Below the pieces are notes generated by a model that did not search any database, was not told the DNA's origin, and saw only the letters and a list, made by a program, of their open reading frames with translations. This document shows positions 1 through 7,654 of a stretch of DNA of 64,000 nt, piece after piece. The DNA comes from Bacteroidota bacterium. GTDB lineage: Bacteria > Bacteroidota > Bacteroidia > Flavobacteriales_D > Sanyastnellaceae. The stretch is from NCBI GenBank assembly GCA_027622975.1, contig JAQBVN010000006.1:58062-122061 (forward strand), given 5' to 3'. Each line of letters begins with the position of its first letter. Within the stretch, counting starts at the first letter, position 1. A program made the translations under genes and the position numbers.

Positions 1-354
1 TTGGGCGTCACGAATGTCCTTCAATCGCTGAATGGTGGTGGCCTCAACGGACTTTTTGGTCTCCAAAAATTGAATCTCTTCATCCACCGAATAGAACACG
101 GAATAGGCCAAACCCGCAGCTGCCAGCGTCGCCACCAGCAACACAATGCGATAGGTCATTCGGTTGAATTTTTCAAGCACCACGGGCATGGCAAGCACCC
201 CAACTGCAATCATGGCGAGTGACGCGAACAACATGCTTGTGGGTTGGCTCTCGAGTTCATCACCGCTGAGGTATTTGGCCAAAAACCCAAATCCCGCAAG
301 GAACATCAAGGCACTGATCACATACTTGTTGAGTTCACTGAAGATCTTTTCCAT
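1..354 (-). CDS. Membrane protein, truncated by window edge
   Basis: An open frame begins at an ATG (352-354, minus strand) and runs off the left edge after 118 codons. Three hydrophobic stretches follow one another (roughly residues 10-28, 42-60 and 70-90). After them comes a charged, coiled-coil-like stretch ending IQRLKDIRDAQ. That arrangement resembles a conserved but uncharacterised membrane protein I recall from Flavobacteriales; this is recollection, not a search. A box reading TAGTTTTG on the minus strand lies at 379-386, so it is transcribed divergently from the helicase. The C-terminal part is not visible, so no function is assigned. Confidence 0.7.
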   Translation of the reverse strand, partial: MEKIFSELNKYVISALMFLAGFGFLAKYLSGDELESQPTSMLFASLAMIAVGVLAMPVVLEKFNRMTYRIVLLVATLAAAGLAYSVFYSVDEEIQFLETKKSVEATTIQRLKDIRDAQ

Positions 355-378
355 GGAGCGAATCGTTCGTTTGGAGCC

Positions 379-386
379 CAAAACTA
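379..386 (-). promoter_or_regulatory. -7 box TAGTTTTG for the truncated membrane gene
   Basis: Perfect match to the Bacteroidota TAnnTTTG element, 24 bases before the ATG. It is back to back with the helicase promoter. Confidence 0.5.
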
Positions 387-421
387 CGACATGCGACGCA
401 CCCCACAACGTTTTCCTCTGC

Positions 422-429
422 TACCTTCG
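422..429 (+). promoter_or_regulatory. -7 box TACCTTCG for the helicase gene
   Basis: Matches TAnnTTCG and ends 10 bases before the ATG at 440. A second, weaker box, AACCTTCG, directly follows at 430-437. Confidence 0.45.
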
Positions 430-439
430 AACCTTCGTC

Positions 440-1912
440 ATGTCCCCTTCCCCATCTTCCACGTCAAACAAATCGAGTGCGGCCTTGGCCCGTGAACTGG
501 AAGACCGTTGGTTGGGCCAAATTCCATTCACACCAACGGACAGCCAACAGCGATTTGTGCATGTGTGGTCCCGATTTATGGCGTCAGACAAACCGCGTTG
601 CACGTTGGTGCTTCGGGGCTATGCAGGAACCGGAAAAACAACTTCAGTGGGCGCGGCCGTTCGAACGCTTCGCGAGATGAGGATGAAATGCGTATTGCTT
701 GCCCCCACGGGACGCGCCGCCAAGGTTTTGGCCAAGCACGCGGGAATGGACGCATCGACCATTCATCGCCACATCTACCGACCCCGTCGCGGGTCGGATG
801 GCGGCACTGCCTTCGGCTTGGCCTCCAACAATCGAAAAAACACCTTGTTCATTGTGGACGAGGCCTCGATGATTGGGGAAAGTGGAGGCATGCCGTCGGG
901 CAGCTTTGCGACGCGCAGTTTGCTCGATGACCTCATGTCCTTTGTGTTTGAAGGCGACGGATGTCGGCTCATGCTGATCGGGGACGACGCTCAGCTGCCT
1001 CCCGTGGGGGCAGCCCACAGCCCAGCGTTGCAGGGCAGTGAATTACGCCAAGCCTTTGACCTCACCTTGGCAGAAGTCGCCCTGGATAACGTCGTTCGCC
1101 AAGAACTTGACAGCGCCATTCTCGCCAATGCCCATGACCTTCGAATGCGCATGGCCCATGCGGAAGACGCATCTCCCATACCCCGGTTTGAACTGGGGCC
1201 AGGCCTATCCAGAGTGATGGGTCACGAATTGGAAGATCTCCTTGTCGATTTGCACCACAAACATGGTCAAGACGACATGGTGGTCATCACCCGTTCCAAC
1301 AAGAGAGCCGTTCAATTCAACCTTCAAATTCGGGCGAGGGTGCTCGACCAAGAAGACGAGATCAACGCGGGAGATCGCTTGATGGTGGTGGCCAACAATT
1401 ACCACTGGCTCGCAGAGCACGATGAGCTGCCCACAGATTTGATTGCCAATGGAGACACCCTGGTTGTGGATCGCATTCTCAAACGATTCACACGCCATGG
1501 CATGCCATTTGCCGAGGCGGAAGTCCGCCTGGTAGATCACCCGACGTACCCTGCATTCAATGTGCATTTGAATTTGTCCGTGCTCACTGCTGAACAGCCC
1601 AACATGACCTGGCCACAGCGACAGGCACTGTTTGACAATGTGGCGGCCGAACACGCCCATCTCGGTTACAAAACCAAGATTCAAGAAGCCGTGCAAGCAG
1701 ATCCATGTTACCAAGCCCTCCAAGTCAAATTCGCGTACGCCCTCACATGCCACAAAAGCCAAGGGGGCCAATGGCCAGCGGTCATTGTAGACCAAGGCTA
1801 CATGACAGAAGAGCGGGTCGACTTGGAGTGGCTTCGATGGCTCTACACGGCCTTGACCCGCGCGGAATCCGAATTGTACTTGCTCAATTTCGCGGACGTC
1901 TTTTTCGACTGA
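440..1912 (+). CDS. RecD-like ATP-dependent DNA helicase (AAA family)
   Basis: Predicted 490-aa superfamily 1 helicase of the RecD/TraA-like type. Walker A GYAGTGKT is at residues 60-67, Walker B FIVDEAS near 137-143, and a late ALTCHKSQGGQW motif plus YTALTRAESELYLL mark the C-terminal RecA-like domain. An OB/SH3-like insertion probably sits between them. There are no RecB or RecC partners nearby, so this is the stand-alone type common in Bacteroidota, probably in repair or replication. The frame is open upstream to 164, but the ATG at 440 fits the promoter and the start of conserved sequence. Confidence 0.88.
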   Translation: MSPSPSSTSNKSSAALARELEDRWLGQIPFTPTDSQQRFVHVWSRFMASDKPRCTLVLRGYAGTGKTTSVGAAVRTLREMRMKCVLLAPTGRAAKVLAKHAGMDASTIHRHIYRPRRGSDGGTAFGLASNNRKNTLFIVDEASMIGESGGMPSGSFATRSLLDDLMSFVFEGDGCRLMLIGDDAQLPPVGAAHSPALQGSELRQAFDLTLAEVALDNVVRQELDSAILANAHDLRMRMAHAEDASPIPRFELGPGLSRVMGHELEDLLVDLHHKHGQDDMVVITRSNKRAVQFNLQIRARVLDQEDEINAGDRLMVVANNYHWLAEHDELPTDLIANGDTLVVDRILKRFTRHGMPFAEAEVRLVDHPTYPAFNVHLNLSVLTAEQPNMTWPQRQALFDNVAAEHAHLGYKTKIQEAVQADPCYQALQVKFAYALTCHKSQGGQWPAVIVDQGYMTEERVDLEWLRWLYTALTRAESELYLLNFADVFFD

Positions 1913-1949
1913 CCTCGAACGTTGACCTCCTGCGACATCTTGAGACAAA

Positions 1950-1975
1950 AAAAGGCCGCTCTCAGGCGGCCTTTT
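1950..1975. terminator. Bidirectional terminator between helicase and ndk
   Basis: A 10-bp perfect stem (AAAAGGCCGC at 1950-1959, GCGGCCTTTT at 1966-1975) with a 6-base loop and A/T tracts on both sides. It lies between two convergent genes. Confidence 0.85.
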
Positions 1976-2000
1976 GCATCGTTCAATCTTCGAACAAGTC

Positions 2001-2420
2001 TTACGCGAGCTCGCGGGTGCTGAAGAAGAATGCGCCTTCGACAGCTGCATTCTCATCGCTGTCTGATCCGTGCACAGCGTTGGCAGCGATGCTCTCAGCA
2101 AAGTCCGCACGAATGGTGCCAAGAGCCGCTTCAGCGGGGTTGGTGGCGCCAATCAAGGTGCGGAAGTCCGCCACCGCGTTGTCCTTTTCCAAAATGGCTG
2201 CCACAATGGGGCCTGAAGTCATGTATTCGGTCAATTCTCCGAAAAAAGGACGCTCCTTGTGAACAGCATAAAATGCCGAGGCATCGGCCATGCTCAGTCG
2301 TGTCCACTTCATCGCTTTGATGGTGAAACCCGCACCAATGATGCGGTCGATGATTTTGCCTGTGTTGCCAGCGCCCGTTGCATCGGGCTTGATCATGGTG
2401 AAAGTGCGGTTGGTCGCCAT
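2001..2420 (-). CDS. ndk: Nucleoside diphosphate kinase
   Basis: 139 aa, the normal length for Ndk. It transfers the gamma-phosphate from ATP to nucleoside diphosphates through a phospho-histidine. The signature NAVHGSDS places the catalytic His at residue 117, and the N-terminal TFTMIKPDA strand is intact. The start at 2420 is where homology begins. A TACTTTTG promoter box lies 33 bases upstream. Single gene, convergent with the helicase across a shared terminator. Confidence 0.97.
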   Translation of the reverse strand: MATNRTFTMIKPDATGAGNTGKIIDRIIGAGFTIKAMKWTRLSMADASAFYAVHKERPFFGELTEYMTSGPIVAAILEKDNAVADFRTLIGATNPAEAALGTIRADFAESIAANAVHGSDSDENAAVEGAFFFSTRELA

Positions 2421-2453
2421 GGGAAAAAGATTGGTTGTCTTGGTTTTGGGGGG

Positions 2454-2461
2454 CAAAAGTA
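2454..2461 (-). promoter_or_regulatory. -7 box TACTTTTG for ndk
   Basis: Perfect TAnnTTTG element with 33 bases between box and ATG, a longer leader than most genes in this window. Confidence 0.5.
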
Positions 2462-2506
2462 CATCGTTCCTCGTCGAACTCCACGCCCAACCCATCTCAG
2501 CCTGCC

Positions 2507-2514
2507 TATTTTCG
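2507..2514 (+). promoter_or_regulatory. -7 box TATTTTCG, 4 bases before the aminotransferase ATG
   Basis: TATTTTCG then TGGC then ATG at 2519. The transcription start would fall at or next to the start codon, which predicts a leaderless mRNA. Confidence 0.55.
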
Positions 2515-2518
2515 TGGC

Positions 2519-3799
2519 ATGAACACAAACGCAACGCTCAGCTCGGCCGAATTGATGGCCCTCGAAGATGCCCACGGCGCCCACAACTACCACCCCCTCC
2601 CGGTCGTGCTTGACCGCGGCGAAGGCGTGCACGTTTGGGACGTGGAAGGCAAGCAGTACTTCGACTTCCTGAGCGCCTACAGCGCCGTGAACCAAGGGCA
2701 TTGCCACCCGCGTATCGTGAAGGCGATGCAAGACCAAACCGCCAAGCTCACCCTCACCTCCCGCGCCTTCTACAACAGCATTCTCGGGCCGTACGAAAAG
2801 TACGTGACTGGGTACTTCGGTTACGACAAGGTCCTGCCCATGAACACCGGCGCGGAAGCGGTCGAGACCGCCATCAAAATCGCCCGCAAGTGGGCGTACG
2901 ACGTGAAGGGCGTGCCTTCCGGTGCCGCCAAAATCATCACGTGTTCCGAGAACTTTCACGGCCGCACCACGACCATCGTGTCGTTCTCAACGGACCCTGA
3001 CAGCACGGGCGGGTTTGGGCCCTATACCCCCGGCTTCGAAGTCATCCCCTACAACGACCTTGACGCCCTCGCGGCCGCCCTCAAGGACCCCAACGTTGCC
3101 GGGTTCCTCGTCGAGCCCATCCAGGGAGAGGCCGGCGTGAACGTCCCTGCGGACGACTACATCCGCAAGGCACACGCGCTCTGCAAATCGGCGAACGTGC
3201 TGTTCATGGCAGACGAAGTCCAAACCGGCATTGCCCGCACCGGCGCCCTGCTCGCCACCTGCGGCAACTGCACCTGCGAGGCCACGTGCGAGCGCCAATC
3301 GACGTACGTGAAGGCCGACCTGCTCATCCTCGGCAAGGCCATCAGCGGTGGCGCCTACCCCGTCTCGGCCGTGCTCGCGGACGACGCGGTGATGGGCGTG
3401 ATTCACCCGGGGCAGCACGGATCGACGTTCGGGGGCAACCCCGTCGCCGGCGTGGTCGCCACCGAAGCGCTCGCGGTCGTGGCCGACGAGAAACTGGCCC
3501 AAAACGCACGCGCCCTTGGTGTTCGCTTCCGCGAAGCCATGCAAGAACTCGTGGACGAAAGCCCGCTCCTGAAATCGGTGCGCGGTCGCGGTCTGCTCAA
3601 CGCCGTGCTCATCAACGACACGCCCGACAGCAGCACGGCCTGGGATTTGTGCGTGGCACTGAAAGACAACGGCCTGCTCGCCAAGCCCACCCACGGCAAC
3701 ATCATCCGCTTTGCGCCTCCCCTCGTCATGACAGCGGCGCAACTCGAGGACTGCATCGCCATCATCGCCAAGACGGTTCGGGAGTTCACCAAGGACTGA
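2519..3799 (+). CDS. rocD: Ornithine--oxo-acid aminotransferase
   Basis: 426-aa class III PLP aminotransferase converting ornithine plus 2-oxoglutarate to glutamate semialdehyde. The N-terminal block NYHPLPVVL and the PLP lysine in [10 protein letters not shown] (K273) are typical. Between [10 protein letters not shown] and the PLP lysine there is an extra loop with four cysteines (residues 248, 251, 253 and 257, [10 protein letters not shown]) that canonical ornithine aminotransferases lack. It could bind a metal or be a lineage-specific insert. The frame is open upstream, but the ATG at 2519 lies 4 bases after a good promoter box. Confidence 0.93.
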   Translation: MNTNATLSSAELMALEDAHGAHNYHPLPVVLDRGEGVHVWDVEGKQYFDFLSAYSAVNQGHCHPRIVKAMQDQTAKLTLTSRAFYNSILGPYEKYVTGYFGYDKVLPMNTGAEAVETAIKIARKWAYDVKGVPSGAAKIITCSENFHGRTTTIVSFSTDPDSTGGFGPYTPGFEVIPYNDLDALAAALKDPNVAGFLVEPIQGEAGVNVPADDYIRKAHALCKSANVLFMADEVQTGIARTGALLATCGNCTCEATCERQSTYVKADLLILGKAISGGAYPVSAVLADDAVMGVIHPGQHGSTFGGNPVAGVVATEALAVVADEKLAQNARALGVRFREAMQELVDESPLLKSVRGRGLLNAVLINDTPDSSTAWDLCVALKDNGLLAKPTHGNIIRFAPPLVMTAAQLEDCIAIIAKTVREFTKD

Positions 3800-3852
3800 T
3801 CGTGTCGTAGCAGGTTGTGCCTCAAGTTGCCAACCCGGACACAGGGCAAGAG

Positions 3853-3860
3853 TAGTTTTG
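3853..3860 (+). promoter_or_regulatory. -7 box TAGTTTTG, 6 bases before the DUF2490 ATG
   Basis: Perfect TAnnTTTG match immediately upstream of the ATG at 3867. It also argues against the in-frame TTG at 3858, which overlaps the box. Confidence 0.5.
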
Positions 3861-3866
3861 TCGCAG

Positions 3867-4613
3867 ATGTCACGAACACTCCTCTCTCCCTTCCGCACGG
3901 CGATTCTTGTTTTGGTCTCGGGTCTCTTGATGTCCGACTCCATGCACGGCCAAATCGAGATGCGCGACGTCGTCGACCAGCAGATGTCGTGGTACATGCT
4001 GTTTGGCAACCACCGCCTCACCGACCAGCTTGGGCTGCACACCGAATACCAATTCCGTCGGACGGGCTTGGGGGCAGACTGGCAACAGTCGTTGCTGCGG
4101 TTTGGGTTGGATTGGCACCGTGACGACCAGCACATGGTGACGGGTGGGTACGGGTGGATTCGGAGCTTTCCCTACGGCGAGCAACCCATTGCTGAGACGT
4201 TTGACGAGCATAGGATTTGGCAGCAGCTGGTGACCAAATCCGTAACCGGGCAATTCAAGTGGGTGCACCGCTACCGCTTGGAGCAGCGTCTCATGAAATT
4301 CTCGTCAGGCAGCCGTTGGCAGCATCGCGTCCGCTATTTCATGCAAGTCACGTGGCCCGTCCCCAACCATCCGGAGTGGGCGGTGACGGCGTACGAAGAG
4401 GCCCTCATCGGGTTGCGCGCCTTGGACACGGCCTTCTTGAATTTGCTGCAACAAAACCGCATGTCCGTCGCACTCAACCGCAAGTGGGAAGGGGGAACGT
4501 CTGTTCAACTGGGATACCTGCGTCAGGTGTTGATCAAGGGAAGCGGACTCGAAGCCGAACGCAACCACGTGTTGCTCGTGGGAATTCGACACAATTTGGA
4601 CTTCCGGGACTGA
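3867..4613 (+). CDS. DUF2490 family outer-membrane protein
   Basis: 248 aa with an N-terminal hydrophobic signal (residues about 8-24, ending near MHGQ). After it come alternating amphipathic strands rich in Trp, Tyr and Arg, as in small outer-membrane beta-barrels. Residues WYMLFGNHRLTDQLGLH and the RYRLEQRLM strand are characteristic of DUF2490, a Bacteroidota family of unknown role. It ends convergently with the PLP enzyme gene 34 bases away. The call is made on sequence pattern only. Confidence 0.78.
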   Translation: MSRTLLSPFRTAILVLVSGLLMSDSMHGQIEMRDVVDQQMSWYMLFGNHRLTDQLGLHTEYQFRRTGLGADWQQSLLRFGLDWHRDDQHMVTGGYGWIRSFPYGEQPIAETFDEHRIWQQLVTKSVTGQFKWVHRYRLEQRLMKFSSGSRWQHRVRYFMQVTWPVPNHPEWAVTAYEEALIGLRALDTAFLNLLQQNRMSVALNRKWEGGTSVQLGYLRQVLIKGSGLEAERNHVLLVGIRHNLDFRD

Positions 4614-4647
4614 CGCCCTCTTCGAAGGACTTCCAGAACGTGGCGGC

Positions 4648-5628
4648 TTACTTCATCCAGCCCTGTTCACGCATCCAATCGTCGTTGTAGACTTTGCCGG
4701 TGTAGCGTGACCCGTGGTCGTGGAAGAGCACGACCGGCACGTCGGTGGGCTTGAGGCGGCCCTTGAGTTGTCGCAACCCCTGAAACGCGCTGCCGCAGCT
4801 GTAGCCCAGGAGCAAGCCCTCCTTTTTCGCGAGTTCGCGCGCCGTGTGCGCCCCGGCCTCGTCCGTCACCTTCTCGAAGTGGTCGATGAGGCTGAAGTCG
4901 ACGTTGGCCGGGAGGATGTCCTCGCCGATGCCCTCGGTGATGTACGAGTGGATTTCGTTCTCGTCGAATTCGCCGGTCTCGTGGTATTTCTTGAACACCG
5001 AACCGTACGTGTCGATGCCCCAAATCTGGATGTCCGGATTCTGCTCCTTGAGGTACTTGGCCGTGCCGCTGATCGTGCCGCCCGTGCCCACACCGACGAT
5101 GAAGTGGGTGATTTTGCCCTCGGTTTGCTTCCAAATCTCCGGTCCCGTCGTCCGGTAATGCGCCTCCCGGTTGGCGAGGTTGTCGTATTGGTTGCACCAC
5201 ACGCTGTTGGGGATTTCGTTGTGCAGTCGCTCCGCCACGCTGTAGTAGCTGTCCGGGTGATCGGGTGCCACGGCCGTAGGACAAACGTGAACCTCCGCCC
5301 CCATCGCACGCAACACGTCGACCTTTTCCTTGCTCTGCTTGCAATTGGTGGTGCAAATCAGCTTGTAGCCCTTGACAATGCACGCGAGCGCAAGGCCCAT
5401 GCCGGTGTTGCCAGAGGTGCATTCGATGACGGTTCCGCCCGGCTTCAACGCGCCACTCGCTTCGGCGGCTTCGATCATGGACAACGCCATGCGGTCTTTG
5501 ACGCTGTGACCCGGATTGAAGTATTCCACCTTGGCCCAAATGGGACATGGAAATTCTGTAGCAATTGCGTTCAGCCGAATCATCGGCGTGTTGCCAATGG
5601 TTCCCAGAATGTTTTCGTGCACGTTCAT
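4648..5628 (-). CDS. PLP-dependent cystathionine beta-synthase / cysteine synthase family enzyme
   Basis: 326-aa fold-type II PLP enzyme. IGNTPMIRL and the PLP lysine in SVKDRMA are at the N-terminus, followed by the phosphate-binding CTSGNTGMGLAL and VGVGTGGTISG loops. The block NQYDNLANREAHYRTTG resembles cystathionine beta-synthase more than CysK, but there is no C-terminal CBS pair. It either makes cystathionine from serine and homocysteine or cysteine from O-acetylserine. The start at 5628 has a TACTTTTG box only 5 bases upstream. It is divergent from the permease operon. Confidence 0.87.
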   Translation of the reverse strand: MNVHENILGTIGNTPMIRLNAIATEFPCPIWAKVEYFNPGHSVKDRMALSMIEAAEASGALKPGGTVIECTSGNTGMGLALACIVKGYKLICTTNCKQSKEKVDVLRAMGAEVHVCPTAVAPDHPDSYYSVAERLHNEIPNSVWCNQYDNLANREAHYRTTGPEIWKQTEGKITHFIVGVGTGGTISGTAKYLKEQNPDIQIWGIDTYGSVFKKYHETGEFDENEIHSYITEGIGEDILPANVDFSLIDHFEKVTDEAGAHTARELAKKEGLLLGYSCGSAFQGLRQLKGRLKPTDVPVVLFHDHGSRYTGKVYNDDWMREQGWMK

Positions 5629-5633
5629 GCGTC

Positions 5634-5641
5634 CAAAAGTA
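5634..5641 (-). promoter_or_regulatory. -7 box TACTTTTG, 5 bases before the PLP enzyme ATG
   Basis: Perfect TAnnTTTG match followed by GACGC and ATG. The near-leaderless arrangement supports the start chosen at 5628. Confidence 0.55.
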
Positions 5642-5677
5642 GCGCCCGCCTCCCTGCGGGCCACCTTTCTAAGCCCT

Positions 5678-5685
5678 TACCTTTC
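5678..5685 (+). promoter_or_regulatory. -7 box TACCTTTC, 5 bases before the permease GTG
   Basis: TAnnTTT followed by C, then AGACC and GTG at 5691. This is the main reason to accept the GTG over the ATG at 5721. Confidence 0.45.
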
Positions 5686-5690
5686 AGACC

Positions 5691-7172
5691 GTGAACGTGG
5701 AAAGGATCTTGGCCCATCGCATGGCCCGAAGCAACCGTGAACTGGGATCCCGGCCGGTGGTGCGCATCGCCACGGCCGGAGTCGCCCTCGGTGTTGCTTT
5801 GATGATTTTGTCAGCGGCCATCGTCCAAGGATTCCAGAGAGAAGTGAAGATGCTTGTGGTGGGGTTTGACAGCCACCTCAAAGTGGCCCAAAGTGACCCC
5901 ACTGCCGACGGGCTCGTTTGGACTCCAACCCAGCGCGACACCCTTTCCGCCATGCCAGGTGTGAAGCATGTTGCCCTTCGCCATGAAAGGGCAGGAATCT
6001 TGGAAACCCTAGACGCCCTCCAAGGGGTGGTCATTCGAGGCGTCGATGAAACATCCCAGCTCGACAGAATTGAGTCAGGACTTCTGAGGGGCCACCTGCC
6101 CATGCCCCGCGCAGAGACAGACATGGCCATTGGTCAGCCCTTGGCCTCCAAATTCGATGTGGATACAGGAGACAGGGTGACGCTCTATCTCGTGGTGGGC
6201 GACGGCGACATCCGCCCAAGGCCTTTCACCGTCGTCGGCATTTACCAAACCGGTTTGCAGGAGTTTGACAAGCGCCACGTTTGGGTCCCGGCAGGAGTGA
6301 TGCAGGAGGCTGCTGCCCGGGGTGCAGAAGGGCAAGTCACCATTGAATCCACCCCCAACGGTCCCCGTGCCGTAGGGCAAAGCTTTGGGCGAGATGCCCT
6401 TGGTGCAACGTGGATCGGTCGGTGGGATGGTGTGCCCTCACGCATGGGTGTGATGGGCCGGCGATCGTTGGACCTTACCTCCGTAGACCCGGACTCGAAA
6501 CCCCTGTGGATTGTCGGGGAAGGCCCCTTGGCAGACACTGTGCCTCTGGTGTGGGACGAAGTCTCTCAGACATGGGAAGCACCTGTATCTCAAGGCACTC
6601 ACCACCGCGTGGTGGATGGATACGACATGTGGTTGGTCGATTTGGAGTCCCTTCCTCAAGCTCAAACGGAAGCGTTCCGGAGAATCCCATACGACTGGCA
6701 AGCCATCAGAGTGGACCAACAAAACCCTGAAATGTTCAGCTGGCTTGCCATGTTGGACATGAATGTGCAAGTGATTGTGGGTTTGATGGTTCTCATCTCC
6801 ATCGTGAACATGACCAGTGCATTGTTGATCATCATCCTTGAGCGGAGAAGCCAGGTGGGATTGCTCAAAGCCTTGGGCATGACGGACGGTTCAGTGGTCC
6901 AAACTTTCCTTTGGCATGCTTCCCGCATTCTCGCCACAGGATTTGCATGGGGAAATGCTGCAGGCTTCGGATTGGCCTTCGTTCAATCCCTGTGGAAACC
7001 CATCCCTCTCAATCCTGAGGCTTATTATGTGGATCACGTTCCCATTTGGATAGACATTCCCTCCATCCTCACCATGGAGGGCCTCGCTTTTTTCCTATGT
7101 GTCGTGGCCATGTGGCTGCCAGCCCTGTGGTCCACACGCATCAAGCCCGCCCTTGGCCTCCGCATGTCATGA
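5691..7172 (+). CDS. LolC/LolE-like ABC transporter permease (FtsX family)
   Basis: 493 aa. The layout is an N-terminal transmembrane helix (about residues 25-47), a large periplasmic MacB-like domain, then three C-terminal helices (about 365-395, 415-435 and 455-485) forming an FtsX domain. Family members extract lipoproteins from the inner membrane (LolCDE) or drive related mechanotransmission. No ATPase gene is adjacent. GTG start. The stop overlaps the next ATG by 4 bases, so three genes ending in a lipoprotein muramidase form one operon. Confidence 0.87.
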   Translation: MNVERILAHRMARSNRELGSRPVVRIATAGVALGVALMILSAAIVQGFQREVKMLVVGFDSHLKVAQSDPTADGLVWTPTQRDTLSAMPGVKHVALRHERAGILETLDALQGVVIRGVDETSQLDRIESGLLRGHLPMPRAETDMAIGQPLASKFDVDTGDRVTLYLVVGDGDIRPRPFTVVGIYQTGLQEFDKRHVWVPAGVMQEAAARGAEGQVTIESTPNGPRAVGQSFGRDALGATWIGRWDGVPSRMGVMGRRSLDLTSVDPDSKPLWIVGEGPLADTVPLVWDEVSQTWEAPVSQGTHHRVVDGYDMWLVDLESLPQAQTEAFRRIPYDWQAIRVDQQNPEMFSWLAMLDMNVQVIVGLMVLISIVNMTSALLIIILERRSQVGLLKALGMTDGSVVQTFLWHASRILATGFAWGNAAGFGLAFVQSLWKPIPLNPEAYYVDHVPIWIDIPSILTMEGLAFFLCVVAMWLPALWSTRIKPALGLRMS

Positions 7173-7654
7173 AGTGGAACTTTCAAACTCGCCTCGAAAG
7201 ATTTGAGGTCGGAACCAATGAACAAGCCTGGCAACACATCGTCATTCCCGAGAACGTGTCGAAGGAAATTCAACAATCGGGTCACACGAGGTTTGTGCTG
7301 ACACTCAACGGCCACACGTCATGGCATTGTGCTGTCAACGTAACATGCGAGGCGGATCACCAAGAAGCGGGCATTTCGTTCGTGTATGTCGCCAAACAAC
7401 ACATGAGAGACGCCAAGTGTGAACCTGCAGCATGGGTGGATGTGTTGCTCGAGGTGGACAACAGCAAATATGGGATGGACGTGCACCCCGCCCTTCAAGC
7501 CATGCTCGATGACGATCCGTTATTTCAGAAACGCTTCGATGCCATGCTCCCGGGAAAAAGGCGCGGTCATCTGTTGCAGATCAACAAAGCCAAATCCCCA
7601 GGGACGGTCGCCAAACGAATCGCGGCTTTGATGAACGAACTCAAACTGACATGA
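7169..7654 (+). CDS. YdeI/OmpD-associated, DUF1905-type protein (first tandem copy)
   Basis: 161 aa. The N-terminal part is a small barrel of the DUF1905 type (FVLTLNGHTSWHC near residues 48-60). The C-terminal helical segment (RFDAMLPGKRRGHLLQINKAK, then TVAKRIAALM) matches the YdeI/OmdA-associated region. The function is unknown; the older bacteriocin-protection label is weak. ATGA overlaps join it to the permease upstream and to a close paralog downstream. The paralog shares the same ending but lacks the stop codon. Confidence 0.8.
   Translation: MKWNFQTRLERFEVGTNEQAWQHIVIPENVSKEIQQSGHTRFVLTLNGHTSWHCAVNVTCEADHQEAGISFVYVAKQHMRDAKCEPAAWVDVLLEVDNSKYGMDVHPALQAMLDDDPLFQKRFDAMLPGKRRGHLLQINKAKSPGTVAKRIAALMNELKLT

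Noticed and set aside
1205..2152. 315-codon minus-strand frame across the helicase 3' end and ndk terminator
   Set aside because: It would run through a strong terminator and two convincing genes, and has no recognisable domain.
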